DNA of 64,000 bases from contig NZ_JBAWSY010000007.1 of NCBI RefSeq assembly GCF_037104765.1, positions 1 to 64,000 of the forward strand. The letters are read 5' to 3'. The DNA comes from Psychrobacillus mangrovi (GTDB lineage Bacteria; Bacillota; Bacilli; Bacillales_A; Planococcaceae). How positions within the stretch are numbered: the first letter of the stretch is position 1; the number at the start of each line of letters is the position of its first letter. The notes beneath the pieces are model-generated. The model saw only the letters and a list, made by a program, of their open reading frames with translations, was not told the origin of the DNA and did not search any database. The translations under genes and the position numbers were made by a program. Positions 17,827-26,320 of this stretch are shown one piece after another.

Positions 17827-18819
17827 GTGGATACAGGTACACACATTGTAATGGGAATAGCCCTCGGAGGCATAGCATTTGCAGACCCAGTAGTTGCAAG
17901 TAGTTCTCTTACTACTACTGCTGTGATTGCTGGAACTATTATCGGTTCCCAAGCACCTGATATAGATACAGTTTTAAAATTACGCAGTAATGCAGTATAT
18001 ATAAGACATCATCGCGGGATTACACATTCCATTCCTGCGGTCATTTTATGGCCCTTACTCATTTCATCCGTACTTTGGTTGATTATACAAGAAGCAAATT
18101 TCCTTCATCTTTGGCTTTGGACATTTTTAGCCGTTTTTTTACATGTATTTGTAGATATTTTTAATGCCTATGGAACACAGGCAATCCGACCTTTTTCAAG
18201 GAAATGGGTAGCACTAGGGGTTATTAATACTTTTGATCCGATAATTTTTGGCTTACATGTCTTAGGCTTACTATTATGGATGTTTGGTGCTAATCCAGTT
18301 CCAACCTTTCTTATTATGTACGCAGTAATCGTGTGTTATTATATTTTACGATTTGCAGTACAAGCAGCGGTTAAAAATGCCGTCAAACATACAATTCCAG
18401 ATGCAGAGCAAATTATAGTTGCACCAACCATGCGTTTTTTTCAGTGGCGTGTAGCCGCTCTATCCAAGACACACCATTATGTTGGACGAGCATATGGTCG
18501 CTCTATTACCATTTACGATAAATTCGAACGAGTTCCATTACCTGATTCTGATTTGGTGAAAGCAGCCTTAAAAGATAAAAACTTAAGCGCTTTTCTTTCT
18601 TTTTCGCCTATTTATCGTTGGGAAATCACTAAGTTCGATCAATTATATGAAGTCCGCCTAATCGATTTAAGATATAGAAGTAATGATTATTATCCTTTTG
18701 TAGCAGTAGCACATTTGAATGAAGAATTGGAAATCGTCAATTCTTATACAGGTTGGATATTTAGTGAAGACAAACTACGAAAAAAATTAGATTTCACGCC
18801 AATTGATGAAATAAAATAG
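17827..18819 (+). CDS. yfhP: YfhP family membrane-bound metal-dependent hydrolase (DUF457)
   Basis: A 330-residue protein with an N-terminal membrane-embedded YdjM/DUF457 domain. The likely metal ligands are the early His (DTGTHIVMG), Asp residues in SQAPDIDTVL, the HHRGITHS motif and H-x-x-x-D (HVFVDIFN). About five hydrophobic spans cover residues 5-185, with a soluble domain after. In B. subtilis YfhP is a regulator or hydrolase of this class; the reaction is unknown. The GTG start at 17827 has AAAGGAG nine nt upstream. It is divergent from mutY with a ~120-bp spacer. Confidence 0.88.
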   Translation: MDTGTHIVMGIALGGIAFADPVVASSSLTTTAVIAGTIIGSQAPDIDTVLKLRSNAVYIRHHRGITHSIPAVILWPLLISSVLWLIIQEANFLHLWLWTFLAVFLHVFVDIFNAYGTQAIRPFSRKWVALGVINTFDPIIFGLHVLGLLLWMFGANPVPTFLIMYAVIVCYYILRFAVQAAVKNAVKHTIPDAEQIIVAPTMRFFQWRVAALSKTHHYVGRAYGRSITIYDKFERVPLPDSDLVKAALKDKNLSAFLSFSPIYRWEITKFDQLYEVRLIDLRYRSNDYYPFVAVAHLNEELEIVNSYTGWIFSEDKLRKKLDFTPIDEIK

Positions 18820-18821
18820 AA

Positions 18822-18853
18822 ATGCTAGGAAATCAATTTCCTAGCTTTTTTTA
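18822..18853 (+). terminator. yfhP terminator
   Basis: A 10-bp stem GCTAGGAAAT / ATTTCCTAGC with a 2-nt spacer, followed by seven T residues. Confidence 0.88.
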
Positions 18854-18904
18854 TTTAGCTTGTCTAACTTCATTGTAAGAAAAAAATATATATTACTAAC
18901 TATC

Positions 18905-19505
18905 GGCATTCGCGCTGGCCGCACGTCCGCATGAGTACATTCGATTAAACGTATTGTTATCAATAATTCCTGAAAACAGGATGTAGGATTGCTATCTTCG
19001 ATAATTATTTCAAATTCATCGGGATGTCTTTAGGATGTGCGCCTTACAAGCCGCAAGAGCGCGAAGAATGAGACCCCGTAAAGGATGTGGGAGTGACGAA
19101 GGAACGACTCATCCTGCGGAGGCTCATGCGTAGCGTGCGGCAAGCGCACATCCGTGTTTCTACTTTCAACGAACTTTTTATGCATAGACTGGAACGGATA
19201 AATCACCAACTATTGGCATTTGCGCTGGCCGCACGTCCGCATGAGCCGCTGTATGCGCTAGCGCATTTCGCTGTCTCATACGGCACGTCATGCGGCTGGC
19301 AAGGCGCGAATGCCAGTGTTTTCTTTTTATAAGATATAAAGTATATTCTATCAAATGTAGTGTTAATTTATAATCCTGATTACAGGATGTGCGCCTTACA
19401 CGCCGCAAGAGCGCGAAGAATGAGACCCCGTAAAGGATGTGGGAGTGACGAAGGAGCGACTCATCCTGCGGAGGCTCATACGAAGCGTGCGGCAAGCGCA
19501 CATCC
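18905..19505. repeat. Array of paired palindromic repeats, families C and D
   Basis: This gene-free stretch holds C-D-C-D in one orientation. C1 (18905-18935) is only a left half: GGCATTCGCGCTGGCC, then GCACGTCCGCATGA. D1 (19033-19153) and D2 (19385-19505) are ~121-bp units closed by perfect GGATGTGCGC / GCGCACATCC arms, nearly identical to each other. C2 (19215-19314) is complete, closed by GGCATTTGCGC / GCGCGAATGCC. Spacers between C and D are AT-rich and differ. A third C-D pair is at 55.2-56.0 kb. Short reading frames here run through the palindromes and are not genes. Confidence 0.88.
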
Positions 19506-19550
19506 GTGTTCTTGGGTATTAAAAATTATCCGTAATAAATAACAAAGCCT

Positions 19551-19817
19551 TTAATTTAAGAAATCGTCTACTTCCAAAAGATGCTTGTACTTCTCATTCG
19601 TGCTGGCAAATTCATGTAACTGGTTACCATAGCCTTCAATCCATTTCTTGATGACCATTTCGGTAACTGCTGCTCCCTTATAATCATATCCAGCTTTCGC
19701 ATAGGATGATTCAAAATCTGACCAAAGCAGTTCAATCCATGCTCTAGCCTTTGCCGCGGAAAGTTTATCGTTTTTTTCTATTAGCTGATTTGTTAAAGAA
19801 TCTATTTTATCCTGCAT
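19551..19817 (-). CDS. yfhJ: YfhJ family protein (WVELL protein)
   Basis: An 88-residue soluble helical protein of the YfhJ family, function unknown. It carries the WIELLWSDFE motif (~28-37) that corresponds to the WVELL signature naming the family. It is the last gene of recX-yfhH-yfhJ, starting 1 nt after yfhH. The same order occurs in B. subtilis. Repeat elements start about 45 bp beyond its stop; no simple terminator was identified. Confidence 0.88.
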   Translation of the reverse strand: MQDKIDSLTNQLIEKNDKLSAAKARAWIELLWSDFESSYAKAGYDYKGAAVTEMVIKKWIEGYGNQLHEFASTNEKYKHLLEVDDFLN

Positions 19818-19818
19818 C

Positions 19819-20148
19819 TTATTTCCCTTCCTTTAAAGGCAGTAATAAAGAAATTGGTAATGCTTCTTCATACTTGTTTCCACCTAATCGGTATCCCCAG
19901 GCAAATCTTCCTTTTAGATATTCCACTTGAAAAAATACTCCTGGATCACTTGAGATACGGTACATCTCACCTGGTTTAATAGAAGCTGGATCTGTTAAAA
20001 ATGCTTGCGCCATTGTAGCTTTTCTTTCATATACTGCATATTCATTTACAATACCTAATTGTTCTGCTTTTCTTGCTTTCTCTTTTAGTCTAGCTATTTC
20101 AGAACGTAGCTCTTGTTCTGTCATTTCACTATATTTTTTCTCACTCAT
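19819..20148 (-). CDS. yfhH: YfhH family protein (DUF1811)
   Basis: A 109-residue protein with a helical N-terminal half (YSEMTEQELRSEIARLKEKARKAE) and a C-terminal SH3-like beta barrel (ISSDPGVFFQVEYLKGRFAWGYR). This is the DUF1811/YfhH fold, for which structures are known but no function. The start overlaps the end of recX by 8 nt, so the genes are coupled. Confidence 0.9.
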   Translation of the reverse strand: MSEKKYSEMTEQELRSEIARLKEKARKAEQLGIVNEYAVYERKATMAQAFLTDPASIKPGEMYRISSDPGVFFQVEYLKGRFAWGYRLGGNKYEEALPISLLLPLKEGK

Positions 20149-20953
20149 CTTGTTGTTCCAGCTCCTTCTTCTCTATAAATAAATCTATGTGCTCTCCGGG
20201 AAATCCTTTTTGGTATAGTGCTTGTTTTACCTTGTTCCTTAAATCATATCCCGTATATTTGGATGCATATTTTCTCCAAACCTTGTCTCCTTGAGTTGAA
20301 ATGATATCTTCCCATTCTTCCTGTTCTTTTTCAAGTTCGAAAGATCCTATTGCTTGGGAAATAATCGAGAAGTTATAGCCTTTACGTTGTAATGCATCCT
20401 GCACCTTTTGCTTAATTTGTATTGGAGTTTTTTCTGAACTTTGATTAATAATTTTTTCGGTTAGTGTGCGAGCAATAGTCAATTGTTCGTCTTCTGTATA
20501 AGTAGCTAAAACCTCTTCTTGTAGCTCTTTTTCGATTCCTTTTTTCTTAAGTTCTTGCCGAATCGCTGCAGGACCCTTTTTGCTGTTTTTCTTTTGTGTA
20601 GCGACTAACGCTTTCGTAAAGCTCTCATCATTTAAGAAGCCATGTTCATATAGTTTTCGAATTGCTTCTAACACTACTGCTTCCCCAAAATCACTCGTTA
20701 ATAATTTTTTCTTTACTTCATGCTCACTTCTCATCTGATAACTCAAAAAGTTAATTGCTTTATTATAAGCCTTTCTTACTTCATCATCAAAAACGATTTC
20801 ATCGATTGTAAAAGCTTCTATCACTTTCCCTTTTGTAAGCTGATACTTGATCAATACTGCTTCATCTACACTAAGAGCATATTTTTCATCCAAATATAAA
20901 TTATATCGTTCTTTATTATTTTTTTGACGACCTATTTTTGTAATAATCGGCAT
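20141..20953 (-). CDS. recX: Recombination regulator RecX
   Basis: A 270-residue RecX, which binds RecA filaments and tunes recombination and the SOS response. It shows the three-helix repeat pattern of the family: SYQMRSEHEVKKKL, GFLNDESFTKALV, KKGPAAIRQELKKKGI and a third unit from ~175 on. The N-terminal beta region (TKIGRQKNNKERYNLYLDEKYALSV) is typical of longer Bacillales RecX. It is divergent from yfhF and heads the operon recX-yfhH-yfhJ as in B. subtilis. Confidence 0.94.
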   Translation of the reverse strand: MPIITKIGRQKNNKERYNLYLDEKYALSVDEAVLIKYQLTKGKVIEAFTIDEIVFDDEVRKAYNKAINFLSYQMRSEHEVKKKLLTSDFGEAVVLEAIRKLYEHGFLNDESFTKALVATQKKNSKKGPAAIRQELKKKGIEKELQEEVLATYTEDEQLTIARTLTEKIINQSSEKTPIQIKQKVQDALQRKGYNFSIISQAIGSFELEKEQEEWEDIISTQGDKVWRKYASKYTGYDLRNKVKQALYQKGFPGEHIDLFIEKKELEQQDE

Positions 20954-21050
20954 TTAGTAAACCTCTCCATTCATCACTACTATTATAACGTATATTTTAA
21001 TAGGTGATAACTTTAGGGAATGTTAAGATATTGCTAAAGGAGGCTTGGAT

Positions 21051-21947
21051 ATGAAAATTGCTATTACTGGAGGTACTGGATTTGTAGGTAGAGAACTAAC
21101 AAGGCTACTTGTCCAAAACGGGCATGAGGTTTATATTTTAACTCGCTCGTCGAGTAAAGACATTAAGAATGTATCGATTGTAAATTGGTTATCGAGCAAT
21201 ACCTTACCTGAAAAGGAACTAGAGGGAATTGACGCAATGGTTAACCTCGCAGGTGAGTCTATAAATAATGGAAGATGGACGGAAGAACAAAAAAAGAAGA
21301 TTTACGATAGCAGAATGCAAGCGACAGATGAAGTAATTCGAATATTACATGCACTACAACATAAACCAAAAGTTCTAGTGAATGCTAGTGCAATCGGAAT
21401 TTATCCTGCCTCAGATGAAAATATTTATAAAGAAAAGAACAACGAAGTAGGTACAGAATTTTTAGCGAAAACAGTTCAGGACTGGGAAGTAAAAGCAAAG
21501 ACAGCTGAACAACTTGGAATTAGAGTGGCTTATGGAAGATTTGGAATAATTTTAGGTGAAAGTGAAGGAGCACTTCCTCTCATGGCACTTCCATATAAAC
21601 TATTCGTTGGTGGACCTATTGGCGTCGGGAAAAATTGGATGTCCTGGGTTCATGTTAGAGATGTTGCAAAGGCTCTACTATTTGCCATCGAGAATGACAT
21701 AAAAGGACCTTTTAATGTCGTAGCACCGGATCCACGAAGAATGAATGAATTTGGCAAAATATTAGCAACTATATTAAAACGACCTCATTACTTCCCGGTA
21801 CCTTCTTTTATTTTAAAACTAGCTCTTGGTGAAAAAAGCCAACTTGTCTTGGAAGGTCAGCATGTATTACCCGAAGTTTTAATAGAAAATGGATTTGTTT
21901 TTGATTTTCCAGATTTGACAAAAGCTTTAACTAATATTTATTCATGA
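21051..21947 (+). CDS. yfhF: TIGR01777-type epimerase-like protein (YfhF)
   Basis: A 298-residue extended SDR of the TIGR01777 family (related to the cell-division inhibitor SulA-like or NAD-dependent epimerase proteins). The NAD(P) loop GGTGFVGRELTR lies at the N-terminus; NASAIGIYP and the conserved WMSWVHVRDVAKAL are family hallmarks, and a DUF1731-type C-terminus follows. The substrate is unknown. ATG 21051 was preferred over TTG 21045 because GGAGG (21039-21043) is 7 nt from the ATG. Confidence 0.9.
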   Translation: MKIAITGGTGFVGRELTRLLVQNGHEVYILTRSSSKDIKNVSIVNWLSSNTLPEKELEGIDAMVNLAGESINNGRWTEEQKKKIYDSRMQATDEVIRILHALQHKPKVLVNASAIGIYPASDENIYKEKNNEVGTEFLAKTVQDWEVKAKTAEQLGIRVAYGRFGIILGESEGALPLMALPYKLFVGGPIGVGKNWMSWVHVRDVAKALLFAIENDIKGPFNVVAPDPRRMNEFGKILATILKRPHYFPVPSFILKLALGEKSQLVLEGQHVLPEVLIENGFVFDFPDLTKALTNIYS

Positions 21948-21999
21948 ATAAATAAAAACCACTAGCGCAACCTACTTAAAAAAGGAGGTTGTGTTTTCT

Positions 22000-22806
22000 A
22001 TGTGGAAATATCATGTATTCGGAATAGTATTAGCTGCATTTGTCATAAGTATGGGATTCTTCTATCAACCATTCTCCGCTCAATCCCAAGAAATCCATTG
22101 GGGATTGAAGAAAGCTAAAAATCAAATTCCTGCAGAAGCTGGCTCAGAGTTAGATGCAATGCTTGAAAGAAATGGCGCCATATATAAAGGTCCATCAGAT
22201 AAAAAAATTCTCTATTTTACTTTCGATAATGGCTACGAAAATGGCTATACGGAAAGTATCTTAGATACGCTAAAAAAAGAAGATATTAAAGCTACTTTCT
22301 TTCTAACTGGTCATTATTTAGAAAGTGCTACTCCCTTAGTTAAACGTATGATTGAAGAAGGTCATCAAATTGGAAACCATTCTTATGGTCATCCGAACTT
22401 AGCAAAGCTCTCAAAAGAAGGTGTAAAGAAAGAACTCCAAAAGTTTGACCAACGTTTGAGCGAGTTAACTTCCATTAAGAGAACTACCGTTACCCGCCCC
22501 CCAGAAGGAATCTTTAATGAACAAGTATTACAGGCAGCAAACGAAATTGGCCATCAGCATATATTCTGGTCAATTGCTTTTATCGATTGGCACAGGGACG
22601 TTAAAAAAGGCGGCAAATACGCTTATGATCAGTTAATGTCACAAATTCATCCTGGTGCCATCATTCTCATGCACACTGTTTCGCCTGATAACGCAGAAGG
22701 TCTTCCAATGTTCATTCAAGAAGCAAGAAAAATGGGATATACATTTGGAACAATTGACGAATTAAATATGAATAATCTGGAAATTCCAATTGATTTGCAA
22801 CCTTAA
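22000..22806 (+). CDS. pdaA: Delta-lactam-biosynthetic polysaccharide deacetylase (PdaA type)
   Basis: A 268-residue exported NodB-domain enzyme with an N-terminal signal or anchor (residues ~1-28). Catalytic motifs are TFDNGYENG (Asp base and the family-specific Asn), HSYGHPNL (metal His pair), RPPEG, and LMHTVS (late His). TFDNGYEN and the length are typical of PdaA, which deacetylates N-acetylmuramic acid on the way to spore-cortex muramic delta-lactam. A GTG at 21991 is only 2 nt from GGAGG, so the ATG at 22000 was chosen. Its position after yfhF suits B. subtilis, where pdaA is in the same region. Confidence 0.87.
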   Translation: MWKYHVFGIVLAAFVISMGFFYQPFSAQSQEIHWGLKKAKNQIPAEAGSELDAMLERNGAIYKGPSDKKILYFTFDNGYENGYTESILDTLKKEDIKATFFLTGHYLESATPLVKRMIEEGHQIGNHSYGHPNLAKLSKEGVKKELQKFDQRLSELTSIKRTTVTRPPEGIFNEQVLQAANEIGHQHIFWSIAFIDWHRDVKKGGKYAYDQLMSQIHPGAIILMHTVSPDNAEGLPMFIQEARKMGYTFGTIDELNMNNLEIPIDLQP

Positions 22807-22902
22807 TATTGTCCTTTATAATAGAAGCAAGATTATAAAGTGAAACTTCATTCAGCATATTGTTGGAAGCAAGTTGAAACAATCGGACTTTTACTTTTAG
22901 TT

Positions 22903-22934
22903 AATCCCCACCGAATTATGTAGTGGGGATTTTA
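22903..22934 (+). terminator. Terminator downstream of pdaA
   Basis: A 9-bp perfect stem AATCCCCAC / GTGGGGATT followed by TTTAC, 95 bp after the pdaA stop. Confidence 0.75.
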
Positions 22935-22968
22935 CTACTAGTACAAGCGGGATAAAGGACGTGAAGGA

Positions 22969-24345
22969 ATGACAGAACAAACAGCAATACAAGTAGGACA
23001 AGAATTTCCTCTAACGATAAAAAGACTGGGAATAAACGGTGAAGGTGTAGGTTTCTTCAAACGAAATGTTATTTTCGTAAAGGGTGCATTACCTGGTGAA
23101 GTAATTACAGCAAAAGTAATAGAAGCTAAACCGAAGTATGCAGAAGCAACAATAAGAAAAATCAGGCAAGCATCTCCTGACCGCATTACTCCTCCATGTC
23201 TCATTTATGAAGCATGTGGTGGCTGTCAGCTTCAGCATATGACTTACGATAGACAGCTCATCGAAAAGAGAGATTTAGTTATCCAAGCATTGGAGCGTTA
23301 TGTGAAAGAGCTAGCTCCAAACATTGAAGTAAGAAAAACAATAGGCATGGACGATCCATGGCGTTACCGCAATAAAAGTCAATTTCAAGTAAGACAATCT
23401 GGCAATGAAGTGATTGCAGGATTATATGCAGCAAGCTCTAACAAGTTAATCGACATTAATAAATGTATAGTCCAACATCCAATAACGACACATATTACAA
23501 ACGAAATCAAAGGCTATTTACAAAAGCTGAATATTCCAATTTACGATGATAAAAATCCAAATGGTATTGTTCGCACTATTGTTGTTCGTACAGGTGTAAA
23601 AACAGGACAAATTCAAGTAACTCTTGTTACAACAAAAAAGAAAATGCCTCAAAAAGAAGAACTTGTTCAACTTATACGCGGAATCGATTCTAATATTGTG
23701 TCCATTAGTCAAAACATTAATGCAGAAAAAACATCTCTTGTTTTTGGTGAAACGACATTCAATTTATTTGGAAAAGAAACGATTCATGAAAAGCTTGGAG
23801 AATTGGCATTTGACTTATCAGCAAGAGCATTCTTCCAACTCAATCCTGAGCAAACTGAAAACTTATACACTGAAATTGAAAAAGCAGCTGCTCTTACAGG
23901 AAAAGAAACAGTAGTAGATGCTTATTGTGGGGTTGGAACAATCGGACTTTGGCTTGCAAAAAATGCGAAAGAAGTTCGAGGAATGGATATAATAGAAGAA
24001 TCTATTCAAGATGCTAAAAAGAATGCGAAGCGAAATGGCTTCAATAATACAAAGTATGTTCATGGTACTGCGAAACAATGGCTAACAACATGGAAAAACG
24101 AAGGCTTTGTTCCTGATGTATTAACTGTAGATCCTCCAAGAACAGGTCTTGAGGACGAATTTATTAAAACCATTTTAAATATCAAACCAAAACGTTTTGT
24201 TTACACTTCATGTAACCCTTCCACTCTTGCAAAAGATTTACAGCAGCTGACAAAGCTTTACGATGTGAAATATATTCAACCGGTAGATATGTTCCCTCAA
24301 ACTTCTCATGTTGAGGCAGTAACTCTATTAGAATTAAAAAACTAA
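22969..24345 (+). CDS. rlmCD: 23S rRNA (uracil-5)-methyltransferase RlmCD
   Basis: A 458-residue RumA/RlmD-type enzyme. An N-terminal TRAM domain (~8-66) is followed by an iron-sulfur cysteine set (C-x5-C-x2-C in PPCLIYEACGGC, fourth cysteine in INKCIVQH) and a class I methyltransferase core with VVDAYCGVGTIGLW for SAM. The catalytic SCNPSTLA cysteine and TVDPPRTG loop are intact. In B. subtilis the orthologue (YefA) methylates both U747 and U1939 of 23S rRNA; single genes in Bacilli usually do both. AAAGGACG precedes the start. Confidence 0.93.
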   Translation: MTEQTAIQVGQEFPLTIKRLGINGEGVGFFKRNVIFVKGALPGEVITAKVIEAKPKYAEATIRKIRQASPDRITPPCLIYEACGGCQLQHMTYDRQLIEKRDLVIQALERYVKELAPNIEVRKTIGMDDPWRYRNKSQFQVRQSGNEVIAGLYAASSNKLIDINKCIVQHPITTHITNEIKGYLQKLNIPIYDDKNPNGIVRTIVVRTGVKTGQIQVTLVTTKKKMPQKEELVQLIRGIDSNIVSISQNINAEKTSLVFGETTFNLFGKETIHEKLGELAFDLSARAFFQLNPEQTENLYTEIEKAAALTGKETVVDAYCGVGTIGLWLAKNAKEVRGMDIIEESIQDAKKNAKRNGFNNTKYVHGTAKQWLTTWKNEGFVPDVLTVDPPRTGLEDEFIKTILNIKPKRFVYTSCNPSTLAKDLQQLTKLYDVKYIQPVDMFPQTSHVEAVTLLELKN

Positions 24346-24387
24346 AAAAAAGCCAGAGAATCTGTTAAAGATTCTCTGGCTTTTTAG
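24345..24387. terminator. Bidirectional terminator after rlmCD
   Basis: A 16-bp perfect stem AAAAAGCCAGAGAATC / GATTCTCTGGCTTTTT between rlmCD and the convergent truncated acetyltransferase gene, whose last codons lie inside it. Confidence 0.9.
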
Positions 24388-24637
24388 CATGGTTTCGTTT
24401 CTTCACCTGTATTATAAGATGGTCATCATTAAGGCCGGCTACCGCTATTAAGGATTTATTCTCATTATAAACCCCATATAGAGATTCTCCTTGCTCACTA
24501 ATAGTATTGGTTCCGTCCTTATAATCATTAAATAGTCTTTCAAGAAAACGGAATCCATCTGCTTTACTTTCTTCTACGAGTTGGGATAATGCGCTTATAA
24601 CTAAATTTTCTATTTTACTTATTCTAAAGTCTTCCAT
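24365..24637 (-). pseudogene. Truncated GNAT acetyltransferase (N-terminal half)
   Basis: A 90-residue frame with GGAGGTG upstream. Residues ~15-70 (LVEESKADGFRFLERLFNDY ... SLYGVYNENKSLIAVAGLN) read as the N-terminal beta-alpha part of a GNAT enzyme. The acetyl-CoA binding motif (R/Q-x-x-G-x-G/A) and everything after it are missing: the frame ends inside the stem of the rlmCD terminator. A 3' deletion fused to the terminator is the simplest explanation. It could still be expressed, but acetyl transfer is not expected. Confidence 0.65.
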
Positions 24638-24731
24638 CTATTCACCTCCGTAGCTCCGTAAAATTTCTGTATAGATATTTCAACCCAAGCAGAATAGTTA
24701 CTTTAGCGACAAGACAAATATCCAACTAAAT

Positions 24732-25160
24732 TTAGTCGTTATTTATACTTCTATCATTAGTTAACTCACACATAAAACGTTCAACGCCTGGATATTTTTC
24801 TCCTAAACTCTTAATCTTAAATCCATACTTCCGATAAAATTCAACTGCATCTCTATCCGTTTCAGCTTGGATGCGACAAAAAGAAAAGTGAGCACAAACG
24901 AAATCAATCATTTGGCTCCCTCTTCCCTTTCCTCTTTCACTAGATGATACAGCGATATGCTTTATTTCAATAAGATTTGAGCTTATTATTTCAATCCCTA
25001 TACAGCCAATTAGACTTCCCTTACTCTCTAGTACATATAATGATCGTTCATTTAAAGATACGTATTTTTCATATTCTTGATCTATTTTATCAAGAGAGGT
25101 TGCATAAGACAGTAGCTGCCTTAGATCGGGATGTATCGATTTGGTATTAATTTTTATCAA
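24732..25160 (-). CDS. GNAT family N-acetyltransferase
   Basis: A 142-residue GNAT enzyme. Beta-4 (IEIKHIAVSSSERGKGRGSQMID) holds the acetyl-CoA pyrophosphate-binding R-G-x-G-x-G loop, and EFYRKYGFK near the C-terminus is the usual motif B. The acceptor is unknown. It starts 4 nt downstream of a small membrane-protein gene and ends a run of four minus-strand genes of unknown role. Confidence 0.87.
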   Translation of the reverse strand: MIKINTKSIHPDLRQLLSYATSLDKIDQEYEKYVSLNERSLYVLESKGSLIGCIGIEIISSNLIEIKHIAVSSSERGKGRGSQMIDFVCAHFSFCRIQAETDRDAVEFYRKYGFKIKSLGEKYPGVERFMCELTNDRSINND

Positions 25161-25164
25161 CTAA

Positions 25165-25383
25165 TTACCACCTATTCGTCCTTCCACTCTTTTCTTCCAG
25201 ACTTATTCTTTTAAGCTCTATAAGGCCACCTATAAATGAAACAAACCCACCCATTCCTATAATCACTGGAAGAAAGGAAACAGTTGTCATAGTATCTTTT
25301 GTCATTAAAAAATACATGATATAAAAGAACAAAACAAGGCTACTAGTAGCTCCAATAATTACACTAACTTTTCTCATAATCAT
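25165..25383 (-). CDS. Small membrane protein, function unknown
   Basis: A 72-residue protein with two hydrophobic segments (~8-28 and ~36-52) and a charged C-terminal tail (ELKRISLEEKSGRTNRW). I do not recognise the family. GAAGGG lies upstream; initiation could be at the first ATG or two codons later. It belongs to a tight minus-strand cluster of three small membrane proteins and an acetyltransferase. Confidence 0.65.
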   Translation of the reverse strand: MIMRKVSVIIGATSSLVLFFYIMYFLMTKDTMTTVSFLPVIIGMGGFVSFIGGLIELKRISLEEKSGRTNRW

Positions 25384-25405
25384 TCAACCCTTCGACACAT
25401 CGGTA

Positions 25406-25684
25406 TTAGAGAAATAGAAAAATTGAAATTACAAAATATACAATACCTGATCCTATTTCTGTAAGTACAACCTTTCTTTTAGCTTTGTGGTAAAAACTTT
25501 CTATACCATCTATTGTCGAACCAATGCCTCCCAATGCGATGACAAAACTTAGTAAAGAGATATCCAAATCGTTAACAATTGCCATTATCAATAAAATAAC
25601 CATTGCTAGAATTATTAAAAATCTCATTATTAGTATAGGCCTAGAACTTTTCTTTCTTTTCGTTTTTTCAATAGACAATTCCAT
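25406..25684 (-). CDS. Small membrane protein, function unknown
   Basis: A 92-residue protein with a basic N-terminus (KTKRKKSSRP), hydrophobic spans at ~17-36, ~41-58 and ~75-92, and a short cytoplasmic loop (ESFYHKAKRKVVLTE). The arrangement is like the 72-residue neighbour (hydrophobic hairpin plus a short charged stretch), so the two may be distantly related. No known domain is recognised. Confidence 0.65.
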   Translation of the reverse strand: MELSIEKTKRKKSSRPILIMRFLIILAMVILLIMAIVNDLDISLLSFVIALGGIGSTIDGIESFYHKAKRKVVLTEIGSGIVYFVISIFLFL

Positions 25685-25706
25685 TCCACTTACCTCGTGT
25701 CATTTA

Positions 25707-26150
25707 TTAATTGCTGTTATTAGTATTCCTATTTTCAAAAATTCCAATCATTATGGATAAACCTGCGACGATTGCTGGAATGCCTAGTTCATTTATCTGG
25801 TATATCCAATATGGAACAGGAGCAGAAAAATTAGATGATTCAGAAGTTGTGTATTGTATTACGGTGACTATAACTGGACTATAAAATGCAATAAGCAAAC
25901 TTGGTAAACTTATACATAATAATAGAGGCCAATTCAATTTAACTGTCCAACTTCTAATAAATAGTACTGATATATATAGCCCAAATACTAAAAATGTAGT
26001 CGTTATAAACCAAAAATACGGAATTAAGTTAAACGTTATTGCGCTATTTTCCCGTATATTCTGCCCTAATAAGGAACTTAATAATATTAAAGCGATTAAA
26101 CCTACTAGCCAACTTAATTTCCAAACGTAATTTGACCAATTAGCGCTCAT
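25707..26150 (-). CDS. Membrane protein with four predicted spans, function unknown
   Basis: A 147-residue hydrophobic protein with spans near 10-30, 42-66, 74-97 and 120-140 and few charged residues outside the short loops. It is first in the minus-strand cluster; AAGGAGG lies before the start. Nothing in it matches a family I know. Gene spacing (22-23 nt) suggests co-transcription with the next two small membrane genes. Confidence 0.7.
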   Translation of the reverse strand: MSANWSNYVWKLSWLVGLIALILLSSLLGQNIRENSAITFNLIPYFWFITTTFLVFGLYISVLFIRSWTVKLNWPLLLCISLPSLLIAFYSPVIVTVIQYTTSESSNFSAPVPYWIYQINELGIPAIVAGLSIMIGIFENRNTNNSN

Positions 26151-26320
26151 ATGAGATCCTCCTTACATAATCGTTACAAAAAGCCTTTTAATAACATACG
26201 TTTCAAATAGAAAAATAGTTTCAATTTTTGTAATATTTACCGTTTTTTCAAGTCTTCCTTTTTGAATTGAAATAGGTTTTACAGATAGAATAGTTGTATT
26301 AAATAGAAACGGGTGATGAA

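Noticed and set aside
18905..19505. The repeat array as a CRISPR array.
   Set aside because: Units are ~100-121 bp palindromes of two families with irregular spacers, and no cas genes are present.
18905..19542. Open reading frames of 60-107 codons through the repeats between yfhP and yfhJ.
   Set aside because: They follow the GC-rich palindromes on both strands, have no ribosome binding sites and recur with every repeat copy; they are by-products of the repeats.
21961..21995. Terminator formed by GCAACCT ... AGGTTGTG after yfhF.
   Set aside because: The stem is short with a long loop and includes the pdaA ribosome binding site; support is too weak for a terminator call.
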